64,000 bases of DNA, taken from contig NC_092678.1 in the NCBI RefSeq assembly GCF_964355755.1, positions 1,697,922 through 1,761,921 of the forward strand. Direction: 5' to 3'. The notes under the pieces were generated by a model. It had not been told where the DNA came from and ran no database searches. It worked only from the letters and a program-made list of their open reading frames with translations. Shown piece after piece: positions 10,978 to 21,215 of this stretch (the first letter of the stretch is position 1; every line of letters begins with the position of its first letter). A program made the position numbers and the translations under genes. This DNA is from Antedon mediterranea (taxonomy: Eukaryota; Echinodermata; Crinoidea; Comatulida; Antedonidae).

Positions 10978-13052
10978 TTAACAATTCCAGTTGTCATCAT
11001 TTTCTGGCAATTTAAATATGACAAGTTTTTCATCTGCTATTTTCAGCATCAAGTAATATACATTATCATTTTCAAAGAATTCATCCACTGCAAAATTGGG
11101 TCCACATACAACGTGCCATTCTCCTCCTGGAAGAGACTGTTGCAATCTTTTCGACACTTCAGTGCATAGCTTATCACGAAATTTACACGTTATGATTACG
11201 CGATTGACAATTCGGCAAACTCTTGCGTCAATAACATCATCTCCGTCACTCTCTACAACCTTAGCTTCATAACTAGACAGATTTATATTAGAATCAATCG
11301 ACTGTTTGTAAACGAAAATCTTCTCGCAGTCATTTACGATAACTGCTTGACCGTAAGTAAATTCAGATAGACAGAGGCCATAGTTCCCACCCATGACACA
11401 AACCCAGAATCCTCCGTAAGTCTCGCACATCCTCTTGTTTATGTAGCGAATACGTGTATCCATGATTTCCATATAGTCAAAAGGTATTGTGTATGTTTTT
11501 TCTCTGGTATTCTTATAGGCTTCACGGACAACCTGAACCAGGAAATTCAGTTGGTCTGAAGGCATTGGTGTCATCTTGGATGGAAGAAAATCTACTTTTA
11601 AGTCTGAAATTAATAATGGAAAACCATTTCTTAAATTAACATGACAGAATGAGCAACTCAAATGACCGAGTGGTTAAGGCAGGGGCACCGTTTACCTACC
11701 TAAAGTGCCAACAATTTCGTCATGGGTTCGAGGGTTAGGTTTCGACTCATGCCTCCTAGCTCTGGTGGCGGAACAAGTCTTCTCTGGTAAGGACTATAAA
11801 CCATAGGTCCACTGTACACAGTTTGTCTGTGTGTACTTGGAACCCAGATCATCATTCGAGACGAGTAGGGGTTACCCCGATGAACTGTTTCACAAAATAG
11901 CCTCTGTATCAGAGTGATTACCTGATTATCTGATAGGAAAGTGATTATTTACTATTGGAAATCTTGGGCACATGTGCCTAACTACATAAAATAAAATTTA
12001 ACAAAATGAATATGATAAAATAAATATCAAACAATTCTATAGTGGTAATAAAAACACTTTATTTAGCTATATTTCATTACAATATAATTGGAGGCAGACA
12101 AGTACATACCAATTCTGTGGTCTGCAACTACCCCCAAAGTTGCCAAGACATCTTCTTGTCTTGCTAGGCAAACCATATTTGGTTGAAATTGAATTTTGCT
12201 GGGTTTCTGTAGTTTTGGAACGTTCACTGCTGATATTTCATTAATTGTCTGCAGAACATCTGCACGACTGTACGCTAAGTCAAACTCCTGGCCATTTACT
12301 TGCAAGTTACTGAAAAATGCTGCTAATTTTGACAAAGTCTTCTGACTAGAATCAATTGCTGAATGTGTTTCAGAAAGATGTTTTTTAGTCGACAGTTCTT
12401 GAATCTGAGATGAAATGTTGTCGCGCTTGGTCTTCAGAGCTTTTAATGAAGCATCGTAAATCTTCTCCAATTCACTCTCTGCCTCAGCTACTGATGCGTT
12501 TACCTCACCTTCTCGTAACATCAATTTGCTTTCTGCTACACTAAGCTGTGTCTGCATTTCATCAATCTTTGCGATGCCTTGCTCAATATCTTGTCTAGCA
12601 CGCGAAGCTGCTTCAGAAAGATTCACGCACCAGTGGTTCGGTTTGGGATGATCAAGAACTATACAGTCCCTGCACACCGGCTTACAACATTTCTTGCAGT
12701 AAAAATTCATACGCTCACCATGTAAATGGCATCGTGTATTAGTATATTTCTCTTTACAACTTCCAGACTCACTTTTGCCACTAACTGTAAGTTTTTCCAT
12801 CTTGCTTTTAAAGGCGTCAATCATGCTTGACACGAAAAACATAGATTTGAGGCTTGATGTGGAACCTTTCGACAGGACGGTCACCTCCCTACACGTGGGA
12901 CACTCAATAAGTTTGTTGAGTTTCCATTTTGAAAGACAATGCTCACAAAAGAAGTGAAGACATTCCAGTTGTTTTGGTTTCACACATTCCTCCATACATA
13001 TCTGACAATTTAAGAAATCAGACTTTAACTCTTCCAAAGAATTAGTAGCCAT
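10978..13052 (-). CDS. TRIM-like RING/B-box/coiled-coil protein with two C-terminal LC8-like domains (copy A)
   Basis: Two exons, 12110-13052 and 10978-11603, joined by a phase-1 intron to 522 codons. Exon 1: an RING-HC from about residue 17 (CQICMEE ... CLHFFCEHCLSKW ... CPTC), a B-box 2 (CHLHGERMNFYCKKCCKPVC, then DH and H ligands), and a coiled coil rich in Glu/Lys/Ala heptads, about residues 145-240. This is the tripartite layout of TRIM ubiquitin ligases. Exon 2 encodes two domains that read as dynein light chain (LC8/DYNLL). The first has FWVCVMGGNYG and then YGQAVIV. The second has EWHVVCGPNF and ends KLVIFKL. LC8 itself has TWHCIVGRNFG and ends YLGQVAILLFK. It is expected to be a cytoplasmic E3 ligase using LC8-like modules for partner binding; the second part is inference. 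Its intron is 506 bp because a SINE inserted there. Confidence 0.85.
11656..11880 (+). mobile_element. tRNA-derived SINE in the intron of TRIM-LC8 copy A
   Basis: The head has a Pol III A box of class-II tRNA type, TGACCGAGTGGTTAAGGC, and a B box, GGGTTCGAGGGTT. The body contains GGACTATAAACCATAGGTCC and ends near GTAGGGGTTACCCCG. A second copy on the other strand at 38256-38470 shares head, body and end. It is inserted opposite to the host gene. Introns of the sibling genes at this position are only 143 and 101 bp. Confidence 0.8.
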
Positions 13053-14566
13053 CTTTTACTACTGGTAACAGAATTCTATCAAGGTAGTCTCTGAGCAGGA
13101 GCCATTTTCTTTTCTTTTTTTATATGGCCTTCTGACCTGACACGTTGCAAGTCCCCCTGTTTGTGTTGTCTGGAACACCACAGTAGGCCTATAGCGTGGG
13201 AAACTGCATATGTTATTGTTCTATCCAATAGCCTATGCTTCGACCAGCGGTTGTGTTATCAAACAATAATCTCTTTGAAACCAAATATTGGAAATATTGA
13301 CAACATAAATCGTATGCGCAAACTGGTCACACAATATTGACATGGATGTGTCAAGGATTAGGCTAATTGAAGACAAATATTTTTCTTTATAACAACTGTG
13401 TTTTTCATCGGACCACAGGATCATTTTCTTTCGACCGTAAATTACAAATAATACAGTATTTGAGATTATTACTAAATTGTAATTTTTACATTTAGATTAT
13501 TAAATTACTCCTCAAAACTTTAAAGCTAATTATGTGCCGCTTTGTCATGAATATCCCTGAATTGATATAGCAGATGTTTATACTGAGGCATTGGTGGTTG
13601 GCTAATGCTTATGGCATCTATACGTCACAGCCAATCGCCAGGCCTCAACCCCTTGTTTATTTTTCACCTGTCCTAAAACTATGTCTATGTCATTGTCAAA
13701 CTCTTGATAAATAATAAATAAAAATATTTGCCTTCACTAACATAATTCAGATCTTGGAGTATAGGCCTACTGATAAGATAGGAAACATATTGAATCTTAT
13801 GCCATAATACTTTTGATGAAAACTTAATAGACATGGTATAATTTTATTGTAATTTGGTGATATTGGAGTATTCTTGGTATTTAGCTCAAAGTGCAGTTTT
13901 GAAAAATTAGAAGCCTACACATGGTTGTGTACATAATTAAAAGCATACATCTGGTTTCAGTTCCTACCGTTTAATACTATGTAGATATTATGAAAATATG
14001 GTCACCTGAGGTCACGCTAGCCCCATCAATGCTTGCTGAGGTAAGACCTGAATTGCTTGACATGGTCCAAAAACGAACATATCGATGTTTTTAAGTCAAA
14101 TTTTATCCACAATTTGTTTTGGTCTTTCACGCTTAGATTTTTGTTCTGCAGTATGGTATCTTGCAGTAATCAGACTTTAACACGCCACTTGTTGGGGTTA
14201 ATCTGTGCATACCCCTTTTTACAGGATTTGATTTTATATAAAATCTCTAATAGTCCGTTTGGACTGCGCCATGATAGACTTGACGTTATTAAAGATATAC
14301 ACGTGTATTTTTAAAATTAACTGTATTTATTACCAGAAGTAGAAATCATGAACAAAAAACTGTTGTTTACATGGATAGGCAGATCAAATCATAAGAAGCT
14401 GGTCCCGATTAAAGAAATTTGAAATGATAATACATTGCAATACATCACCATATACTGTAGATATCTATCGGAATTCTTTACTGTTTAACTCTAATATATT
14501 ATTTGATTATTTATGATTAGAGATAGTTAAAGATGTTAATACGGGTAGCAAGACAAATTTTCACAT
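13053..14566. other. Upstream region of TRIM-LC8 copy A and downstream flank of the remnant copy
   Basis: The part next to copy A (13190-13440) shares blocks with the upstream of copy B and probably contains the promoter. The part at 14380-14530 resembles 18690-18850, the downstream flank of copy C. The open frames at 13233-13424 and 14057-14314 carry nothing recognisable. Confidence 0.55.
13190..13440 (-). promoter_or_regulatory. Conserved upstream block of TRIM-LC8 copy A
   Basis: Shares ordered short blocks with 17141-17430 upstream of copy B: GTGGGAAACT, TATCAAACAATA, CTTTGAAACCA, AAATCGTATGCGCAA and ATCGGACCA followed by GATCATTTT. It was either duplicated together with the genes or retained by selection as promoter sequence. 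No TATA box is evident. Confidence 0.45.
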
Positions 14567-14630
14567 TCATAATTTAAATATAACCAACTCTTCATATGCT
14601 ATTTCCAGCGTCATGTAATATGCTGTCGTA
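14567..14630 (-). pseudogene. Remnant of a fourth TRIM-LC8 gene (last ~20 codons of the second LC8-like domain)
   Basis: On the minus strand 14620-14567 reads YYMTLEIAYEELVIFKL and a stop. It matches the C-terminal strands of the second LC8-like domain in copy A (YYLMLKIADEKLVIFKL). Upstream of this fragment the coding sequence ends abruptly at about 14630. It is replaced by sequence resembling the downstream flank of copy A (10455 onward). The rest of the gene has therefore been deleted between two array units. Confidence 0.8.
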
Positions 14631-14631
14631 T

Positions 14632-15409
14632 AACAATTAAGAACTTATGAATAGTTTATAAATTCAAATAAACAAAATGTAAGACTAATTTATATATTTC
14701 TCAATATATTTTTGTTTTTATTTGTTACATATGTACATGTACAAGAAAAACACACTAAATACTGTCGATGCTTGTTTGTGCTCCACGAATTGTCTTCTAA
14801 ATAATATTATAACTATACTGCCAAATGAACTGGATGTTTTGTGGCGCCAATCAGTTTTATTTGGTCTACCATTCCTAATTAAATGTATTCTGGCAGTCAG
14901 GTGGTATGTGTAGTAGTTAAGGAGAAAAAGAAGTCACAGATTTTGATCCACATAAAGGACATTTTACAATTGAAGATTCTTTAGATGGAATAGGCCCTAT
15001 TGTTTCTAATCTGTACAGTTATTACTGCATTTGATTATAATATATTAATATGTTTGTTACAGGAGATTTTTTCCCCAGAAATTGCAGATACTGTAAAGGT
15101 AAACTACATTTTCCCCAAAAGTAGAATTACTGTATCAACAATAACTATTACAACTACTACCTTCTGGTTTAAAAATAATATTAAATTTTTTGTAATACTG
15201 TACTTCAATGAAAAGGGTATGCTAATTTGTATTTTATATACAATATGTATGATAATTTGAAAGGTTGAAATGTGCATGGCAGAAAACTTGAAAAATTGAA
15301 CGTCATTGCAAAATAATCAACAGCACGCAATTAACTAATCAAATAGCAAAAATACCAGGGTGTGTTATAATGATGTTATGAATGATGTTATAATACAGTA
15401 TATTAGCAA
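14632..15409. other. Downstream flank of TRIM-LC8 copy B
   Basis: The first ~150 bp resembles 10455-10624 downstream of copy A, for example AACAATTAAGAACTT followed by GAATAGTTTAT and AATAAACAAAATGTA. The remainder is AT-rich with no recognised feature. The open frames at 14722-14913 and 15000-15260 look like chance. Confidence 0.6.
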
Positions 15410-17095
15410 TTAAACCTCTGGCAATCTAAATATGACTAGTTTTTCATCTGCTATTTGCAGCTTCAAGTAATAAATTGTATCATTTTCAGTTAATTCATCC
15501 ACTGCAAAATTGGTTCCACATATGACATGCCATTCTCCTCCTGGAAGAGACTGTTCCAACCTCTTCACCAGTTCAGTACATATCTCATTACGAGATTTAC
15601 AAGTTGTGATTACACGATTGACGATTCTGTAAATTCTTGCATCGATAGCTTCATTTCCATCACTGTCTACAACATTAGCTTCATAACTTGACAGATTTAT
15701 CATAGGATCGTCAGTCGGATATTTGAAGACAAAAATCTTTTCACAGTTGTTTACGATAACTTGACCAAAAAAAAAATCAGAAATCCACAAGCCAAAGTTG
15801 CCGCCCATAATACAGACCCAGAATTGTCCGTATGTTGCGCCCAATCTATTGCTTATGTGACGTTTGCGCGCATCCGTGATATCCAAGTAGTCTTTAGGTG
15901 TTCTATATGGGTTTTCTTTGATATTCATGTAGGCTTCACGGACAACTTGAACCAGGAATTGATGTTGGCCTGAAGACATCTTGGATGGAAGTAAGTCAAT
16001 TTTCAAATCTGAAAAAGAAAACCATTTCTCAAAGTTAATTAACATGACACATGATATCTGGTTGTATTTTTTATATATTTGTCATACTGCTATTGAGAGA
16101 CATTTGGTTCCACCCCAATTTATTTAGCTTCATGCCATTATAGTTCCATACCAATTTCCTGGTATGCAACTACCCCCAAAGTTGCCAAGTCTGCTTCTTG
16201 TCGTGCAACGCAAAACATATTTGGATGAAATCTAATTTTGCTAGATTGTTGCTGTACCATCGGAACATTCACTGCTGATATTTCATTAGACTTCTTCAGA
16301 ACATCTGAGTGACTGTGCGCTATGTCAAACTCTTCGCCGTTTATCTGCAAGTTACTGAAAAATTCCGCTAATTTTGACAAAGTTTTCCGACTAGAATCAA
16401 TTGATGAATGTGTTTCAGAGAAATGTCGTTTATCATTGGCCGACAATGCTCGAATCTGAGATGAAATGTTGTCACGCTTGGTCTTCAGAGCTTTTAACGA
16501 AGCATCGTAAATCTTCTCCAATTCACTCTCTGCTTCGGCAACTGACGCTTTTACATCGGCTTCTTCAGACATCAGTTTGCTCTCCGCTACACTCAGCTGC
16601 GTCTGCATTTCATCAATATTTGCGATGCTTTGCTCAATATCTACTCTAGCACGTGAAGCAGCTTCAGAAAGATTCACGCACCAGTGGTTTGGTTTGGGAT
16701 GATCAAGTACTATGCAGTCCCTACACACTGGCTTGCAACATTTCTTGCAGTAAAAATTCATACGCTCACCATGTAAATGGCATCGTGTGTTTGTGAATTT
16801 TACTTCCGAACTTCCTCCAGCCCCACTTTCGTTCATCTTGCTCTTAATGGCGTCGATCATGCTTGACATGAAAAAACATAGATTTGAGGTTTGACGTGGA
16901 ACCGTTCGGCAGGACGGTCACCTCCCTACACGACGGGCACTCGATGCGCTTGTTGCGTTTCCATTTTGAAAGACAATGCTCACAAAAGAAGTGAAGACAT
17001 TCCAGTTGTTTTGGTTTCACACATTCTTCCATACATATCTGACAATTTAAGAAATCAGACTTTAACTCTTCCAAAGAATTAGTCTTAGTTGCCAT
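15410..17095 (-). pseudogene. TRIM-like RING/B-box/coiled-coil plus two LC8-like domains (copy B), +1 frameshift in exon 1
   Basis: Exon 1 is 16152-17095 and exon 2 is 15410-16008, with a 143-bp phase-1 intron. The RING (CQICMEE to CPSC), B-box and coiled coil are as in copy A. Exon 2 carries the two LC8-like domains with FWVCIMGGNFG and EWHVICGTNF, both very close to LC8. A run of six T on the coding strand at about 16873-16879, where copy A has five, shifts frame between RING and B-box after SMFF. The upstream frame ends about ten codons later. With that one base discounted the gene is open throughout (513 codons), so it is either a very young pseudogene or a homopolymer error in the assembly. 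All zinc ligands are present. Confidence 0.8.
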
Positions 17096-19107
17096 CGTTT
17101 ACTCATAAGTCCTTTCTGTTTCGTATGGCAGAACATACCCCGTGGGAAACTACTGAACACATCATAAGTAATACTATCCGCTAGCCTATGCTACAACCGC
17201 CTGCTGTTGTATCAAACAATATCTTTTGAAACCATCTGACTGTGTAAATAATAATGCATCTTACCTGAAAAAAAAACAACGAAACTAAACCAGGTATAAA
17301 TCGTATGCGCAATTTGATCGCTCTTTCACATTATGTCGAGAATTAATACTGACAAAGAAAATATTTAGCCTGACAAGTTATTTCATCAAAATCGGACCAT
17401 GAAAAGATCATTTTGTTACGAGCGTAAGTTTTACGTAGACCTATTACTAAAATCAAAATATTACTATAATATATAGTTTTCATATCATGAATTATTATAT
17501 TAAGTTTATAATAATTCAACATTTATTAGTTTCTATCAATGGTATAACAATACAATAAAAAAGAATGATAATTTATAATAAGAAAATACAAAAAATACCA
17601 TTAATAGAGGATCTTGCAAGAAGAGAATACTTGTCACGCAAGACCCATAAACAAAAGAAAAAAATACATTTGTATATAATTATTAAATAAAATAAAAAAA
17701 AGTCATGACAAAAACAGTTTGAAGGTCTAGTTTGAGTACAAAGATAAAGTATGAGGGGTGCACCCACCCACCCTATAAATCTGTACCACAAAACAAAAAT
17801 TATCCTACCATAAGGAAAAATCATCGGGTAAGACTAAGTACTGTCAATTTTGATTAAAACACATTGTTTCAGCGTGCTAATTTAGTCGCCATTGCTGTTT
17901 TTATACCTAAACCCTTAAAACACGCTCTTTCACTATGTATATTATTTAACATAACTAGGCCACGGGCCACATGATAACTTTGAAGTCCTGTCACTTTTTG
18001 AAATGTTAAGACCGTACCGGAAGTACTTTCATCGGGGACTTCCCCCTGACGTTCGCATTGGACGCAAAGAATGTTACCACTAGCAGGGCCGTAGCCAGAA
18101 TCTGTCAAGGGGGGGGGGGGGAGGGGGTTGTGACACTAAGTATTTGGGTCAACCATCAAATTGATCAAATGAAATAATCCAAAATGAAAGGACTTTTGAA
18201 AGCAGATTTTATCTTCAAATTAGTGTTTGTTTATTTTGTTTGCATTGACAGAATGTAATACTTTTTTTAGCACGCCAGAAACCATTTTATTTGACAAGGT
18301 AAGTACTGTATGTAAATGAATTATTTTTTTTTTAATATACATTGAAATTGTTTAATGTTAATAATATTTTTCAATAGTGCGCTCTGATTTTGGATGTGGA
18401 GAGAAGAACTATGGACCCATGCACTTTATAGGTTGGTTTTCAGTCACATTATTTCACTTCGCACAAAAATCTCAATATATTTACAAAAAGCTGCCCATTG
18501 AGTAGGATTGGGTGAAATAACCCACACCATGAGATGCAAATGGAATGTTAAGTGTTATCAAATTTATTTAACTAATTTGTTTTACAAGGATAGAGATATT
18601 ATTGTCACAAATCAAATCCAAGAAAAACATCTTTTGGTTTTTGTTTTATTACAATAAACTTAGCCACGTACAAACCGTGTCTGGGCAGAAGCAACTGGAA
18701 ATTCAAGCATCTCATCCTGGCCCTGATTAAAGTAATTGAACATACAACATACGCTACTATTTACAGCATGTACTGTAGACATCTGTTACTCGTCATATTC
18801 GTTATTCCAATCTAAATATGTTTGTTTATTTATGATTGTTTATCTTGGCGACTACTGTACTCTTAATCTTTAATGATGACTACATTTATTGTTATACAGT
18901 ATACAGTATATAATAAAGCATCAAAATAAGAAAGTTAAAAAAACATTTTGTAAAAAAAAGGTTAGAAGCAATTTTAAAACATAACATGGTCTTTTCTTAT
19001 AAAGAGATCAAGTAAGTAGCTTAACACAAACATTTAAAAATGCAAGTTTTACTATATACATTAATACCTAACCCACTTCCATACCTTTAGATTAAAAAAT
19101 ACGAATC
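17096..19107. other. Region between TRIM-LC8 copies B and C
   Basis: Positions 17141-17430 are the conserved upstream block of copy B. At 18088 begins CAGGGCCGTAGCCAGAATC followed by a G13 run and GAGGGGG, resembling a hAT-type MITE end; the same word appears inverted near 27450. Positions 18690-18850 resemble the flank at 14380-14530. No gene was recognised; the frames at 17573-17824 and 17869-18108 have no support. Confidence 0.5.
17141..17430 (-). promoter_or_regulatory. Conserved upstream block of TRIM-LC8 copy B
   Basis: Counterpart of 13190-13440. The best-kept word is AAATCGTATGCGCAA at about 17297-17312. Spacing between blocks differs by small insertions, so the short blocks stand out as better preserved than the sequence between them. 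Confidence 0.45.
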
Positions 19108-20768
19108 TTAACAATAGCAATCATGTTCTTTCATTTGAAATATGACCAGTTTTTCATCCGCTACTTCCAGCTTGACATAATATTCTGTATCACACGCAAA
19201 GAAATCATCCGATGAAAAATTGTGTGCCAATAGAACATGCCATTCTCTTCCCGGAAGCGACTGTTGTAATCTCTTCCGGAGTTCGTTACAAAGCCGCTCG
19301 CGATATTTACATGTCGTGATTGCGCGATTGACGATTCGGCAAACTCTTGCATCGAGAGAATCATGTCCATTACTTTCTAAAATCCTGGCTTCGTAACACG
19401 ACAAATTTATACTTGAACTATTATCCGGTTGTTTGCAGACTAAGATCTTCTCGCAGTCGTTCACAATAACCACTTGACCATAGGTAAACTTGGACAGGCA
19501 CAGACAGTTCCCACCCATTACACAAATCCAAAATTCCCCGTATGTCTCACCTAATCTATTACTAATGTGGCGCATACGTGTATTCATGATTTCCTTATAC
19601 TCTTCAGGTGTTGTTTTCACATGTGGTTGTTTTGGGCTTATATTCTTGTAGGCTTGACGGATAACACGAACTAGAAAATCCTGTTGGTTTTTACACATGT
19701 CAGATGGACGTAACTCTATCTTCAAATCTAAAAACGATAAAAAGAAACAATTAATACTTAAAATGTACAGTGCTATCAATAGATGCAATTAAAAGTAGAT
19801 TTATAGTTAGTATTACAAATATTCATACCAATTTCCTGGTCTGAAACTAAGCCCAATGTAGACAAGGGTGCTTTCTGTCTTACAAGACAAACCATATTTG
19901 GTTGAAATCTAATTTTGCTGGATTGTTGCTGTACCATCGGAACTTTCACTGCTGATATTTCATTGGTCTTCTTCAGAACATCTGCGTGACTGTACGCTAG
20001 GTCAAACTCTTCCCCGTTTACTTGCAAGTTACTGAAAAACTCTGCCAATTTTGATAGGGTCTTCGTACTGGAAAAAATTGCTGACTTTGTTTCAGAGAGA
20101 TGGCGTTTATCATTGGCCGACAATGCTTGAATCATGTTGTCACGTTTGGTCTTCAGAGCTTTTAAAGAAGCATCATAAATCTTTTCCAGTTCACTCTCTG
20201 CTCTGGCAACTGATGCTTTTACGTCGCCTTCTCGTAACATCAGTTTACTCTCTGCTACACTCAGCTGTGTCTGCATTTCATCAATATTTGCGATGCTTTG
20301 CTCAATATCATGTCTAGCATGCGAAGCTGCTTCAGAAAGATTCACGCACCAGTGGTTCGGTTTGGGATGATCAAGTACTATGCAGTCCCTGCACACCAAC
20401 TTGCGACATTTCTTGCAATAAAAATTCATGCGCTCACCATGGTATTGACATCTTGTGTTTGTGAATTTTACCTTATCACTTCCACCACACACACTATGTT
20501 CACTCACTTTTTCCATCTTGCTTTTAATGGCGTCGATCATGCTTGACACAAAAAACATAGATTTGAGGCTTGACGTGGAACCATTCTGCAAGACGGTCAC
20601 CTCCCTACACGTCGGGCACTCGATACGCTTGTTGCGTTTCCATTTTGAAAGACAATGCTCACAAAAGAAGTGAAGACATTCCAGTAGTTTTGGTTTCACA
20701 CATTCCTCCATACATATCTGACAATTTAAGAAATCAGACTTTAACTCTTCCAAAGAATTAGTCGTCAT
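19108..20768 (-). CDS. TRIM-like RING/B-box/coiled-coil protein with two C-terminal LC8-like domains (copy C)
   Basis: Exons 19829-20768 and 19108-19727 join through a 101-bp phase-1 intron to 519 codons, with no disruption. The RING and B-box are nearly identical to copy A; the first ~60 residues differ at only a few positions. The first LC8-like domain has FWICVMGGNCLCLSKF and is one residue shorter than in A and B. The second has EWHVLLAHNFSSDDF, where the usual glycine after W..... is lost, and ends KLVIFQM. Exon 2 is clearly more divergent than exon 1, so this copy probably has a different ligand range. It is divergent from the SH3-FAM107 gene, whose ATG lies 448 bp away. Confidence 0.85.
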
Positions 20769-21215
20769 TGTTTAGTCAAACTTAAAAAAAACACGAGAAA
20801 AAAGCAATTTTTAAAATATTATTAGAGGCCTGACACTTGTTGCCGTTCCTTGTATTTTATAGCGTGTTCTCGACTCCTCCTTGACGCGACCTCTTCATCT
20901 CAAATTACAACCACATGGCAATGGCATCAATAACATTCGTCTTGGAGCTCTAGAGGGAGTAGTACAAACACGTTTTGTGACAGATCCGGAGACCGCCCTC
21001 TATAATTTTAAGTACCGCCTGAAAGTTGATCACCACGTCGCTCCGCTCTACCAGTCGTGTCTGCTCTATTCAAAACATTGAAAAGTGAAGGCTTAGGATA
21101 TACGCGAGTTCAGGTCTAAGTATTTCCTGATTGGAACCTATAATATACACTTGGTTTTTATATCTTGGAAATGATACATTTTTCTGTTTGAGTCGTTTAT
21201 ATTTTATAAGATTTG
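20769..21215. promoter_or_regulatory. Divergent promoter interval, TRIM-LC8 copy C / SH3-FAM107 gene
   Basis: 447 bp between two opposite start codons. It does not share the upstream blocks seen for copies A and B, so copy C may be regulated differently. No specific element was identified. Confidence 0.4.

Noticed and set aside
11656-11740. Possible functional tRNA-Ser/Leu gene
   Set aside because: A and B boxes are present but arms are not properly paired, and the sequence continues into a shared SINE body found again at 38256.
16401-16649. Plus-strand open frames opposite the TRIM-LC8 genes (also near 12775, 15761, 20051, 20298, 20570)
   Set aside because: Antisense shadows. Similar frames occur opposite the same conserved coding blocks in different copies, as expected from the coding strand.
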